Assembly: GCF_000378205.1 (NCBI RefSeq)
Contig: NZ_KB899406.1
Span: forward strand, 310,001 to 374,000
Source: Sediminispirochaeta bajacaliforniensis DSM 16054
GTDB lineage: Bacteria; Spirochaetota; Spirochaetia; DSM-16054; Sediminispirochaetaceae
DNA length: 64,000 bases
Reading direction: 5' to 3'
Shown here piece after piece: positions 53,510 through 62,603 of this stretch. The position numbers and the translations under genes are program-made. Within the stretch, counting starts at the first letter, position 1; each line of letters begins with the position of its first letter. Under the pieces are notes generated by a model. The model made no database searches. It had not been told where the DNA came from and saw only the letters and a list, made by a program, of their open reading frames with translations.

Positions 53510-54853
53510 ATGCCTGGATGGTATCTATTCCTTGCGGTCATCATTGCCATAGTGGGAATGGTGTTATTAATTTCAAAATTGAACTGGCATCCCTTTGTGG
53601 TTCTGCTTTTAGCAGCCTATTTTGTCGGAATTGTCTGTGGTATACCCGTAGACGATTTGATCAGTACCATTACCTCTGGTTTCGGCAGCATTCTCGGTAG
53701 CATCGGGATTGTTATTCTTGCGGGGACAATCATCGGAACTATTCTGGAAAAAACCGGTGCTGCATTGACAATGGCAAATGCCATTCTAAAGGTTGTGGGA
53801 AAAAAACGGGCTCCGTTAACCATGAGCCTTACCGGTTACGTGGTTAGTATTCCTGTTTTTTGCGATTCAGGGTTCGTCATCCTTTCGCCTATCAATAGGG
53901 CCTTGGCGGAAAAATCGGGGATTTCACTGGCCGTTATGGCCACCTGTCTCAGCTCTGGGCTTTATGCCACCCATTGTCTGGTTCCACCTACACCTGGTCC
54001 CATTATCATGGCCGGGACCCTAAAAGCCGATTTAGGCTTGGTTATCTTACTCGGCCTTGCCGTTTCGATCCCTGTACTTTTGGCCGGCTACTTTTATGCG
54101 TTGAAAATTTCCAGCAGATACGATATCCCCGCCAATCCGGAGGTGACTCTCGATGAGCTGATGGACAAGTATGGGAAACTCCCTAACGCTTTGCGCTCTT
54201 TTGCTCCGATATTATTGCCCATCATCCTCATTGCTTTCAAATCTATTGCCGATTTTCCTTCGGCCCCATTTGGATCCGGAGTTGCAAAGTCTTTCTTTGA
54301 TTTTATTGGAAATCCCGTTACCGCCCTTATTCTCGGTATCGGCCTCGCCGTAACGCTTATCCCGAAAGCCGAACCCAAAGGTACCTCGTTCAAATGGATG
54401 AGTGAAGGGATCGTCAGCGCTGCAGGAATCCTTGCCATAACAGGTGCAGGCGGTTCTCTGGGCCAGGTGCTCCGGGCCCTTCCGATCGCCGATGTTCTTT
54501 CCAGCTCACTTATAGAGATGCATGCGGGGCTTCTTATCCCCTTTATCATAGCCGCCCTGCTCAAAACCGCTATGGGAGCTTCCACCGTATCGATGATTGT
54601 TACTTCTGCTATGATTGCTCCTCTTATGGGAGACATGGGGATGACTTCCGAGATTGCCAAGGTCCTTACGGTCCTTGCCATCGGTGCCGGATCCATGACC
54701 GTCTCTCATGCAAACGATAGCTACTTCTGGGTCGTTTCTCAATTTTCCGATATGGATACCTCGACGGCATACAAAACCCAAACCGGGGTTACCCTTGTGG
54801 AGGGAGTTGTAGCCATCATCGTTATCATGATACTCGGGGCCATCTTCATCTAA
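53510..54853 (+). CDS. GntP-family gluconate/glycerate symporter
   Basis: The start has AAAGGAGAG upstream. The 447-residue membrane protein has 12 to 14 helices and the GntP signatures GTIIGTILEKTGAALTMAN (about 75-93), VVSIPVFCDSGFVILSPI (about 115-132), ATHCLVPPTPGPI and SHANDSYFWVVSQFSDMD near the C-terminus. The family imports gluconate, glycerate or related hydroxy acids with protons. Association with glycerate kinase points to D-glycerate as substrate. A hairpin follows, then the TPR gene. Confidence 0.92.
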   Translation: MPGWYLFLAVIIAIVGMVLLISKLNWHPFVVLLLAAYFVGIVCGIPVDDLISTITSGFGSILGSIGIVILAGTIIGTILEKTGAALTMANAILKVVGKKRAPLTMSLTGYVVSIPVFCDSGFVILSPINRALAEKSGISLAVMATCLSSGLYATHCLVPPTPGPIIMAGTLKADLGLVILLGLAVSIPVLLAGYFYALKISSRYDIPANPEVTLDELMDKYGKLPNALRSFAPILLPIILIAFKSIADFPSAPFGSGVAKSFFDFIGNPVTALILGIGLAVTLIPKAEPKGTSFKWMSEGIVSAAGILAITGAGGSLGQVLRALPIADVLSSSLIEMHAGLLIPFIIAALLKTAMGASTVSMIVTSAMIAPLMGDMGMTSEIAKVLTVLAIGAGSMTVSHANDSYFWVVSQFSDMDTSTAYKTQTGVTLVEGVVAIIVIMILGAIFI

Positions 54854-54881
54854 ACACCAGTAAAAAACGATTTCATAACGG

Positions 54882-54917
54882 AATAATACCGGATACTATT
54901 ATGTGTCCGGTATTATT
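54882..54917 (+). terminator. Hairpin between gntP-type and TPR genes
   Basis: AATAATACCGGA (54882-54893) and TCCGGTATTATT (54906-54917) form a perfect 12-base-pair stem with a 12-base loop. There is no T-run, so it may reduce rather than stop read-through. Confidence 0.55.
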
Positions 54918-54943
54918 AGATGCAATAGTGACACGAGGGGCCT

Positions 54944-55579
54944 ATGGGAATTCTTGATCGTTATTACGAGCGAAGGACGCTCAATGCCATGGTGCAAAGC
55001 CAATGGGCAGAGGCTGAACGGTATTTGTTAAAAATGATGAAACGACGGCCTGGCGTATTGGGATTGAATTACAATATGGGAGTCGTCTTGTTGGCCCAAA
55101 AGAAATTCGATCAGGCCGAAGCCCTTCTTACACAGAGCATCGATCGTTTTGGAAGGAGCCTCCGCTTATGCCGCCTTTTGGCTGATATCTACTATTACTG
55201 GGGTAAGGGATCGTCGGCTGCCTCGTGGTACCACAAGGCTTTGGAAGAGGAACCTGCGGAGAAAGAGAAAAAGCTGATACAGCTTCGATTGAAGCTTTTG
55301 AAGGACGAAGATCGTTATTCACATATTGCGGAAAATGCACGCTTAGTAGAAGAGGCCCGTTCTCTTATGAAAAGCGATCCTGCAAAGGCCCTGGAACTCT
55401 ACCTTGAGGCGGCCGAATATGATCCTTCTGATATTGAATCCCTGAATAATATCGGGAGCCTTTATATGAATCATATGCATCAAAGCGATAAGGCGGCAGC
55501 CTTTTTCCGGAAGGTCCTCGATCTCGTAGATAATCAGGCTGTCGCCGGAAATCTTTTAAAAGCTGAAAAGGAAATATAA
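54944..55579 (+). CDS. Tetratricopeptide-repeat protein of unknown function
   Basis: The 211-residue protein has no signal peptide and consists of TPR-like helix pairs: LNYNMGVVLLAQKKFDQAEALLTQSID (about 42-68), CRLLADIYYYWGKGSSAASWYHKALEEEP (about 76-105), ALELYLEAAEYDPSDIESLNNIGSLYMN (about 148-176) and a last partial repeat. It should be a cytoplasmic protein-binding scaffold. Its stop is one base before the glycerate kinase start, so the two are coupled. Why a TPR protein sits in a glycerate operon is not clear. Confidence 0.8.
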   Translation: MGILDRYYERRTLNAMVQSQWAEAERYLLKMMKRRPGVLGLNYNMGVVLLAQKKFDQAEALLTQSIDRFGRSLRLCRLLADIYYYWGKGSSAASWYHKALEEEPAEKEKKLIQLRLKLLKDEDRYSHIAENARLVEEARSLMKSDPAKALELYLEAAEYDPSDIESLNNIGSLYMNHMHQSDKAAAFFRKVLDLVDNQAVAGNLLKAEKEI

Positions 55580-55580
55580 T

Positions 55581-56726
55581 ATGAAGATCGTCATAGCTAC
55601 AGATTCCTACAAAGGAAGTAACTCTGCAGAGCAGGTGTGCTTGGCTATCAAAGAGGGCATGCAACGGATTCTGGGCGAGCAGGAATATCATATCGTTCCC
55701 ATTGCCGACGGAGGCGAGGGAACAACGGATACCGTGGTAAGGGCCCTTGGAGGCGAAAAACGACGCTGCCGGGTGACAGACCCCTTGGGAAGAACAGTAG
55801 AGGCGGAGTGGGGGATGCTTCCGGGGCAAAAAGCCGTTTTGGAGATGGCCGCTGCCTCTGGCCTTCCTCTTGTTCCGGAAAATAAGCGGGACCCTTCTCT
55901 TTCCACTACGTATGGAACCGGAGAACTCATGAAAGCCGTCCTGGATGCCGGTTGCAAAGAGATCCTTCTTGGTATCGGAGGCAGTGCCACAAACGACGGC
56001 GGTGCAGGGATGGCACAGGCACTGGGAATTTCCTTGAAAGACAAATCGGGAAACGAGATTAAACGGGGAGGGGCGGCACTGCTTTCCCTTGATTCCATAG
56101 ATGTTTCCCGCATGGACCCCCGTATTAAAGACATAAAACTCATTACGGCGTGTGATGTCACTAATCCCCTCTGCGGTCCCCAAGGGGCCTCAGCTACCTA
56201 TGGACCGCAGAAGGGGGCAAGTCCCGCCATGGTGAAAGAGCTGGATCGTGCTCTGGCTCATTATGCCGAAATTGTAGAACGGGACCTCCATATCTCCATC
56301 GCCGAACTTCCCGGCAGCGGGGCGGCCGGAGGCCTTGGCGGAGGGCTTGTCGGTTTGTTGGGTGCGGAACTGCGGCCGGGAATTGATGCGGTCCTGAGCA
56401 TGCTTGATTTTAGTGAGCTGGTACGGGATGCGGACCTTGTCATTACCGGAGAAGGGAAACTTGACCGGCAGACCCCTTTCGGAAAGGTCCCTGCCGGGGT
56501 CGCTCTTTGGACAAAAAGGGCCGGAGAGATCCCGGTCATTGCCATTGTAGGGGATATCGGTGATGGGTTTGAAGCTGTGTATGATGTGGGTATCAATGCG
56601 GTAATCAGCACAGTGAACAGGGCTATGACGCTCGCCGAGGCTATGGAAAAAGGGCGGGACCTCCTTGTAGAGACGGGGGAGCGGGTAGCGCGATTGCTTA
56701 CCATTGGAAAGAGGCTCGCCGTATAG
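55581..56726 (+). CDS. Glycerate 2-kinase (GlxK/GarK family)
   Basis: The 381-residue protein matches the GarK/GlxK glycerate kinase family over its whole length: KIVIATDSYKGSNSAEQVC at the start, PIADGGEGTTDTV near 45, GIGGSATNDGGAGMAQALG near 132, GLGGGLVGLLGAEL near 250 and the ligand segment ITGEGKLDRQTPFGKVPAG near 290. It phosphorylates glycerate to 2-phosphoglycerate, feeding lower glycolysis. With the GntP-type symporter and the LldR-type operator it forms a glycerate uptake and use unit. Confidence 0.93.
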   Translation: MKIVIATDSYKGSNSAEQVCLAIKEGMQRILGEQEYHIVPIADGGEGTTDTVVRALGGEKRRCRVTDPLGRTVEAEWGMLPGQKAVLEMAAASGLPLVPENKRDPSLSTTYGTGELMKAVLDAGCKEILLGIGGSATNDGGAGMAQALGISLKDKSGNEIKRGGAALLSLDSIDVSRMDPRIKDIKLITACDVTNPLCGPQGASATYGPQKGASPAMVKELDRALAHYAEIVERDLHISIAELPGSGAAGGLGGGLVGLLGAELRPGIDAVLSMLDFSELVRDADLVITGEGKLDRQTPFGKVPAGVALWTKRAGEIPVIAIVGDIGDGFEAVYDVGINAVISTVNRAMTLAEAMEKGRDLLVETGERVARLLTIGKRLAV

Positions 56727-56804
56727 ATCACGTTTTGTGCAGCCTTTGTCATATCCAAACGGCTATGAATATACATCACCAGGATTCCGAACACTGACAT
56801 CATA

Positions 56805-57785
56805 CTAATGCAGAAGCATGATGAGCAGGAGGCTGAAAGCAATTTGGCAGCCCCAGGTGAGCATGCCGATTCCGAGAGCGGTTCTGCCGCCTCTGATAAG
56901 CTGGTGGAGGGTGATCTTCATGCCGATACCTGCCATTGCCACCGTAAGAAGCAATTTGCTGATTAGCTTGATCCCCTCGGCTGCGGGTGCGGGTATTATT
57001 TCCAGTGAGCGTATAACCGAAAAGAGGATAAAGAAAAGAATGTAAGACGGTATACCGGGGAGTTTCTCATCTCCAAGCTTTTTCCCTGTTTTTCGTTTCC
57101 TGATTCCCCCGAGGATAAGGACCAATGGGGTAAGAAGAAGGATTCTTCCCATTTTTACTATTGTTGCTGTCTGCCCTATTGCATCTGAAAGAGAGAATCC
57201 TGCCGCTGTTACCTGCCCCACTGCCTGGAGGGTGTCGCCTATAAGGATACCCTTTCCTGCGTTTGGGAACCCCTTCCACACAAAGAAAATTCCGGGAAGT
57301 AAAAATATTCCCACTGTCCCGAGAAGATTAATAACGGCGATGGATACGCCCACATCCTCTTCTTCTGCCTTTATGACCCCTTGAGCCGCAGCAATTGCAG
57401 AACTTCCACAGACTGCATTTCCAATTCCCACAAGCAGGCTGAGATTACGTTCCGCTTTTAGGATTTTTCCCCAAAAAAGTCCCATACCGATAGTAAAGAT
57501 AACTCCTGTAAGAATAATAACAATAGTGGAATACCCCAGGGAAAGGAGTACGCGGTAATCGAGTTCCAGGCCGAGTAAGGCAATAGCCCAGGTTAAAATC
57601 TTTTTCTCTGCAAAACGTACTCCCTCTTTTGTTATATCAGGAAGCCTTACAATGTTGGCGGTAAGCACTCCGAGCAGAATTGATATCGTTACACTTCCCA
57701 GAGGAATATATCGAGCGACTATAAACGAGACTCCGCCTATGATGATGCACATTACCAGGCCCGGCAAGATGTTTAACAATTTCAT
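56805..57785 (-). CDS. YeiH/UPF0324-type putative sulfate or sulfur-anion exporter
   Basis: AAGGAG precedes the ATG. The 326-residue membrane protein has about 9 or 10 helices and matches the UPF0324 family: ISILLGVLTANIVRLPDITKEGVRFAEKKILTWAIALLGLELDY near the start, LLVGIGNAVCGSSAIAAAQGVI near 125 and GDTLQAVGQVTAAGFSLSDAIGQTATIVKMGRILLLTPLVLI near 180-222. The family is proposed to export sulfate or sulfite, often in taurine or sulfonate degraders; that role is inferred from other organisms. It converges with the glycerate kinase gene. Confidence 0.87.
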   Translation of the reverse strand: MKLLNILPGLVMCIIIGGVSFIVARYIPLGSVTISILLGVLTANIVRLPDITKEGVRFAEKKILTWAIALLGLELDYRVLLSLGYSTIVIILTGVIFTIGMGLFWGKILKAERNLSLLVGIGNAVCGSSAIAAAQGVIKAEEEDVGVSIAVINLLGTVGIFLLPGIFFVWKGFPNAGKGILIGDTLQAVGQVTAAGFSLSDAIGQTATIVKMGRILLLTPLVLILGGIRKRKTGKKLGDEKLPGIPSYILFFILFSVIRSLEIIPAPAAEGIKLISKLLLTVAMAGIGMKITLHQLIRGGRTALGIGMLTWGCQIAFSLLLIMLLH

Positions 57786-57909
57786 GGCAACTCCTTGCCG
57801 GGAGGATAGAGAAAATAACTCTTTATGTATAATTATATTTTATGCTGAATTGATAATGAAATATTATGAATGATGAACTTGATTATTGCTAACATAAGAA
57901 GCAACGGCA

Positions 57910-57942
57910 CGGATGCTCCGTCGCCATAGGGCGAAGCATCCG
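57910..57942 (-). terminator. Hairpin after the lipoprotein gene
   Basis: CGGATGCT (57910-57917) pairs with AGCATCCG (57935-57942), with an inner TCGCC/GGCGA helix around an ATAG loop. It lies 11 bases beyond the lipoprotein stop on the minus strand. The T-run is weak (TGCCGTTGCTTCTT). Confidence 0.55.
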
Positions 57943-57952
57943 CATAGAGGGG

Positions 57953-58651
57953 TTACTTTTTTTGCAGGTTCGAGATGAGTATTTTGATTTCGTTGTATGT
58001 CAATTCTTTTGGTGAGGCTGAGGCTCTTCCTCCCAGATAGCAGAGGGTCGTTTCCTCATCTTCAAGTGCCATCTTGTTGAATATGTATTGAAAACGAAGA
58101 GAGATCTGCTTCTTTGTAGCAGCCTCTTCTCCCTGGCCTTCTTCGATGGTTCCGTCAGTCAAAAAACGGAAGTCCATGTACAAGCTGTTCTGTTTATCCG
58201 TACTATCGTACTGGGCGACTACTTTTTCCAGATAAGAGGCAAGTCGCTTTGCTCCGTCGGGAGTAATCACAACCCCACCGCTTACCTCATCGAAGGGTTT
58301 TACCTTGGCCTCTGGGTTTGTATTTCCTTCGCCAAGAACCACCATATCATCATCGACGCGATACACGTAGATGCGATCTCCCGGAGTACTCATTCTCCGA
58401 GCCGTCACATTATCCGTTACGACCTTACCTTCTACCGGGGTGACTTCATAGAATCCCACGGTCCCTGCTTCCGGGCCCTCACTCCGAATCGATGCCGGCA
58501 GCATCGTACAGCCGGAAACCATGGCAAGGATAAGAAGACCCAAAAGGTACTTCACAACCTTACCGGAAAGCCTTGTCCCTTTCCCCGTCAAAGGCGAGGA
58601 TAAGGCATCTACTGTTGAACGTACTTTTCTCATTTGCCTATCGTCCTTCAT
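57953..58651 (-). CDS. Predicted lipoprotein of unknown function
   Basis: I do not recognise the 232-residue protein. A basic N-terminal stretch of 33 residues precedes a hydrophobic segment VVKYLLGLLILAMVSGC with a good lipobox at Cys48. The N-region is long, so the true start may be further in; no candidate has a strong ribosome site. The mature part contains TVGFYEVTPVEGKVVTDNVTAR, PGDRIYVYRVDDDMVVLG and a C-terminal helical region EELTYNEIK-like. It should be anchored in a membrane facing the periplasm. It stands alone. Confidence 0.65.
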   Translation of the reverse strand: MKDDRQMRKVRSTVDALSSPLTGKGTRLSGKVVKYLLGLLILAMVSGCTMLPASIRSEGPEAGTVGFYEVTPVEGKVVTDNVTARRMSTPGDRIYVYRVDDDMVVLGEGNTNPEAKVKPFDEVSGGVVITPDGAKRLASYLEKVVAQYDSTDKQNSLYMDFRFLTDGTIEEGQGEEAATKKQISLRFQYIFNKMALEDEETTLCYLGGRASASPKELTYNEIKILISNLQKK

Positions 58652-58767
58652 TATATTTTGTAGTGAGAATATACTATTTCTTTTTTTATTTCCATACCGA
58701 TTGCTTCTGCAATTTCGGGGATACGTAGGTTCTCTTTTGACAATGCATACTTTTTTTTATTGTCATT

Positions 58768-59922
58768 ATGAATGCTCTAGTATATTCTGCTCCAACGAGG
58801 GTTCAAAATACTATGTCAGTTCTTACAGCGGCTACAGCCGGAGAAGATATTGATCCGGTCTTGCAGGCGATCTCGCAGGAAAATGTTCGGATCGTTTTGT
58901 ATTTTTTCTCTGTCGATTATAAAAAGTTGAACATAGAGGCGACTATCCACCAGTGGTTTCCCGAGGCCGTATGCCTCGGCTCATCGATGATCGGTGGGTG
59001 GGGACCGAACGGACCGATGGAAAAAGGTTTTACGGCCATGTCGCTTTCCTCTGATGAGGTGGAAACAGTGGTTTCCTCTTTTCGTGAAGGTGTTAAAGCA
59101 CATCCACGACAGACGGCACGTGAAATCGTCGAGGATATTGCTCATCAGCTTCCTGAAGGTGAAGTAAATCCCGCCGATTACATTGGAATCGTACTTATCG
59201 ACGGACTGTCGTTGGGTGAGTTGCTGATGAAAGAGTTTACCACCGCAAAGAAGTTCACCTTCCCCATTGTCGGCGGAGCGGCGGCAGATGAACTAACATT
59301 TACCGAAACATTGGTTGCGCATAATTCCAGAATGTCCAGCGACGGAGCGGCCGTAGCGGTAATGAAGATGAAGGTTCCTTTTTTCTATGATCATTTTGTT
59401 CATTATTTGCCTACCGGGAAGGAGTTCCTTATCACCCGTGCTGATCCGCAACGGCGTATTGTGTGGGAAATAAATCATATGCCTGCAGCCGATTATTACG
59501 CTAAGCTGCTGAATCTGCCGGGTCCGAAGGCGATCGACCATATCCATTTTTCACGGAATCCTTTGGGAGTGGTCATAGGCGACAGGGTTTATACACGAAG
59601 CCCCAATGCGGTAATAGATGGAAAGGGGTTGCAGTTTTACTGCTTCATAGAGGCCGGTACTAAAATGCAACTCTTAAAACAGGGTGATATTCTTGAAAAT
59701 GCCAGAGATGCACTACGAAAAGCCGAAGATTATGTATATCCCATTCAGGGAGTGGTCCTCTTTAATTGTGTCCTTCGGTATCTTGAAATGAAAGAGGATG
59801 GCAAATTGGAGAGCTTTCATCAGATTTTTTCATCCCTTCCTTACATAGGCTTTAATACTTACGGAGAGGAATTGTTCACTCATCACAACCAGACTCTTAC
59901 CGCCTTGTTCATCGGGAGATAG
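58768..59922 (+). CDS. FIST-domain sensor protein
   Basis: The 384-residue protein has the FIST_N domain (VRIVLYFFSVDYKKLNIEATIHQWFPEAVCLGSSMIGGWGPNGPMEKG, about 38-85, then PADYIGIVLIDGLSLGE) and a FIST_C domain (AADYYAKLLNLP, NPLGVVIGDRVYTRSP, GVVLFNCVLRYLEMK, YIGFNTYGEELFTHHNQTLTALFIG). FIST domains sense small ligands, probably amino acids. No membrane segment is present, so it is cytoplasmic. The ATG at 58768 has no clear ribosome site; the ATG at 58813 is an alternative. It is 5 bases before a soluble MCP-type gene and should work with it. Confidence 0.87.
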   Translation: MNALVYSAPTRVQNTMSVLTAATAGEDIDPVLQAISQENVRIVLYFFSVDYKKLNIEATIHQWFPEAVCLGSSMIGGWGPNGPMEKGFTAMSLSSDEVETVVSSFREGVKAHPRQTAREIVEDIAHQLPEGEVNPADYIGIVLIDGLSLGELLMKEFTTAKKFTFPIVGGAAADELTFTETLVAHNSRMSSDGAAVAVMKMKVPFFYDHFVHYLPTGKEFLITRADPQRRIVWEINHMPAADYYAKLLNLPGPKAIDHIHFSRNPLGVVIGDRVYTRSPNAVIDGKGLQFYCFIEAGTKMQLLKQGDILENARDALRKAEDYVYPIQGVVLFNCVLRYLEMKEDGKLESFHQIFSSLPYIGFNTYGEELFTHHNQTLTALFIGR

Positions 59923-59927
59923 ACACA

Positions 59928-60743
59928 ATGGGCCAAGCACATGCGACGACCAGGATAAGCAACGGGAAAAAGATACTGCATTACTTCGCGAGTAAAATCA
60001 ATGCGATCGTTTTTGAAATTATATCGCGAAGTCAGCTTCTGAATATTACGATCCAGTATTTGCATGAACAATTCGCTAAATTAACCGAGGTCATTGGGAC
60101 CGTCAGGTCAACCTTCCAGCAGCGAATGGAACGTTTGCTTGATGTTTTCTTGCGTTCCCGAGGCTACATCGAAGATGTGGAAGAGCATTTTTCTCATATC
60201 GATACATCTTTCGGCGATTCCTATAAGCTCGGACAGGCCTTGCAGTTGAAAGCCGAAGAGGCGGAGAAGCAGCTGAAGGAAATCGAAGATTTGTCCGAGA
60301 TGACGAATATTCTTGCAATGAATGCTTCGATTCAGGCTGCCCGTGTCGGAACGGAAGGAGCGGGGTTCGCTGTTGTCGCCAAAGAGATCCGGCGGCATGG
60401 GGAGCAATCCCGGGAGATCGTTACTCAGGCATCTGCACAGCTGCATGAAATGATCGACTTAATCTTTCAGCTCGTAGACATCATGCAGTCCATCGGTGCT
60501 GAAGTCTCATCAAGCCGGGAAATCCTGCAAAAGCTTTTGGAAACAACCCAAAAGAGCAAAGATAGTGCCGATGAAGTTCAGGAAGATGTACAATCCATAC
60601 TCAATGTGTTTCAGGAATATGATTCCCTTCGGGAAAGCTTGAATCGTATGATCGACCAATCAGCGGTTTCGAATACCGAGATTGAGGAAATCCTTCTATC
60701 CTTTCAGGCCGACCTCGCCGGTGTAAACCGTAAATTCCGTTGA
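59928..60743 (+). CDS. Soluble methyl-accepting chemotaxis signalling protein
   Basis: The 271-residue protein has no membrane helix. A coiled-coil N-terminal part leads into the MCP signalling hairpin, whose tip reads NILAMNASIQAARVGTEGAGFAVVAKEIRRHGEQSREI (about 127-164), where CheA and CheW bind. The cytoplasmic domain is short compared with transmembrane receptors. It lacks its own sensor domain. The FIST protein encoded 5 bases upstream is the likely sensor, so the pair acts as a split receptor; in other bacteria FIST and MCP domains can be fused. It may feed the flagellar chemotaxis pathway. Confidence 0.85.
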   Translation: MGQAHATTRISNGKKILHYFASKINAIVFEIISRSQLLNITIQYLHEQFAKLTEVIGTVRSTFQQRMERLLDVFLRSRGYIEDVEEHFSHIDTSFGDSYKLGQALQLKAEEAEKQLKEIEDLSEMTNILAMNASIQAARVGTEGAGFAVVAKEIRRHGEQSREIVTQASAQLHEMIDLIFQLVDIMQSIGAEVSSSREILQKLLETTQKSKDSADEVQEDVQSILNVFQEYDSLRESLNRMIDQSAVSNTEIEEILLSFQADLAGVNRKFR

Positions 60744-60807
60744 TGTTTGTAGAGGTCTCCAACTCTTCCCTGTGTGTATGCAAAGGAAAGAAGCCCTTTG
60801 TAGCCTG

Positions 60808-61158
60808 TCATTGGACTTCCAAACTCTTGCCGTCTTCAGGTTTCAGATTTTTCACACTACACAGGATATGGTTGCGGATGATGGTTTTGATCTCCATCGG
60901 TAGTGCAACATCATTGCTGTCCTTGTTTAGGGCTCTTCTAATAAACATCAGGTGCTCGGCGTAGCTAATAATGCTGCCGTTGATTGTTCGGCTTATTGTA
61001 ATGGCCCACCTATGATTTTTGCTTCCTGTATACACCATGATAAGAAGTGCAAGGATATTTTCGCATTTTTGATATACAACGTTGGTAATAGGATAATAAT
61101 CATCCGGATGATAAACTTGTTCCCAATACAGAAGGGTCAAGAATTCTTTATGCGGCAT
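60808..61158 (-). CDS. Doubtful ORF between the MCP gene and the oxidoreductase relic
   Basis: A minus-strand frame of 117 codons starts at ATG 61158 (a longer frame from 61203 exists). It has no clear ribosome site and no family pattern I know. It reads MPHKEFLTLLYWEQVYHPDD and later LMFIRRALNKDSNDVALP. The composition is protein-like, so it could be a small real gene or a gene fragment left with the neighbouring relic. The whole interval 60744-61300 otherwise holds nothing recognisable. Confidence 0.25.
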   Translation of the reverse strand: MPHKEFLTLLYWEQVYHPDDYYPITNVVYQKCENILALLIMVYTGSKNHRWAITISRTINGSIISYAEHLMFIRRALNKDSNDVALPMEIKTIIRNHILCSVKNLKPEDGKSLEVQ

Positions 61159-61299
61159 ATCTAATGCAATATACAACTGATGATCAATCAATTTGCAGAT
61201 CAATTCCCATGCACGTTGCCGAGAAATTTCTTGATATCCATATGCTGTTTCGATTTTCGAGTAAATGGGATTGTAATCAGAAGATATATATTGCGCAGC

Positions 61300-62432
61300 A
61301 TAATCGAAAGCGAAGAAGAAATGCCTGCAAGTCGGGAAGAGATTGGCCGGGCGAGGGAAGAGGGCATTATCATTATGCCGTCCTGGGGGCTCTGCAACGT
61401 CATTGAGGAAAACGGCGTAGTGAAGGGTATGGAATTAAAGAAATGTATTTCTGTCAGAGATGAAAGCGAGGCCTTTAATCCCCAGTATGATGAAAATGAA
61501 AAAATAATCGTACATGCGGAAAATATCCTCATGGCTGTCGGGCAAAAAGTTGATTTATCCTTTCTTAACGAAAAATACCAGATCCAGTTAAACAAACGCG
61601 GCCTGATCGATATTTCGGAAGAAACCCAGATGACATCGCGCGAAGGTGTGTTCGCAGGCGGTGATGTTACAACCGGTCCTGCTACGGAGATAAAAGCTAT
61701 AGCTACCGGTCATGCTGCGGCAAACGGCATGAATAGTTTTCTGGGAGTGGATACAACGCATGAATGCAGAAGTATGCAGTCGGACGACACTGATTTCCTG
61801 ACTTTTGATTCCGAGGGGATAAAAGAGAAAAAAGCTTCCACATTAAAGGAAATTCCTGCTGGGGAAAGAAGTCTGGATAAGGAAGATTCTTTTAGTCTGT
61901 CAGAAGTGGGGCAATAAAAGAGGCCAGACGTTGTATGAACTGCGGCTGTTACTCGGTAAATCCATCAGATATTGCCCCGACTTTGGTTGCACTGGATGCT
62001 ACTATTGTCACAAATATGAGGACCGTAAAAGCCCCGGAATTCTGTTGTAAAAACTTAAAGACTTCCGATACGCTGAAACCGGGAGAGCTTGTTACGGGTA
62101 TAGAACTCCCTCTGATCAAGGGTGCAACCATGCATTATGATAAATTCCGTCTAAGGGATGCTGTCGATTTTGCCATTGTAAGTGTATCGTCGATGTACAG
62201 CGTCGAAAAGGGGAAATTTACCGGAGCAAGGATCGTTTTAGGCGGTGTTGCTCCTGTTCCGCTGCGCTTACAGCATGTGGAAGGCTTTTTAATTGGTAAG
62301 CATGTAACGGACGAAACGGCACAACAGGCTGCCGATTTAGCAACTCAAAATACGGTCGTCATGGCCAGAAATGCATATAAGGTGCAGGAACTAAAAGCAT
62401 TAATAAAGGCCTCTATCTTAAGGATGCGGTAA
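61300..62432 (+). pseudogene. Truncated, frameshifted oxidoreductase (FAD disulfide-type plus CoxM-type domain)
   Basis: The frame from about 61300 gives the C-terminal half of a glutamate-synthase-beta-like NAD(P)/FAD domain: EEMPASREEIGRAREEG, ILMAVGQKVDLSF and EGVFAGGDVTTGPATEIKAIATGHAAA. It then stops at 61917. Shifting by one base at the GGGG run (61908-61911) restores GAIKEARRCMNCGCYSVNPSDIAPTLVAL, a cysteine cluster and the start of a molybdopterin-dehydrogenase FAD subunit (CoxM-like, ending 62432). Proteins with this exact domain order exist in anaerobes, so this was one gene that has lost its N-terminal half and suffered a frameshift. It is not expected to make an active enzyme. Confidence 0.75.
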
Positions 62433-62437
62433 AAATA

Positions 62438-62476
62438 GGCTGTACATTAGTGTTTTCTCAACGTTGATGTACAGCC
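62438..62476 (+). terminator. Hairpin after the oxidoreductase relic
   Basis: GGCTGTACAT (62438-62447) pairs with ATGTACAGCC (62467-62476) over a 19-base loop, without a T-run. It separates the relic from the downstream sensor gene. Confidence 0.5.
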
Positions 62477-62603
62477 TCCTATCCTTGTTATTATGAGCAT
62501 CGACGCTGTTCTATGGGCTGGCCCTGTGGCAGATGGACCGGATTTTCTTGTTTTTGTATTTAAACCATGCAAAGAGCTGCGTGATCGTTTATAGTAACAG
62601 AAA

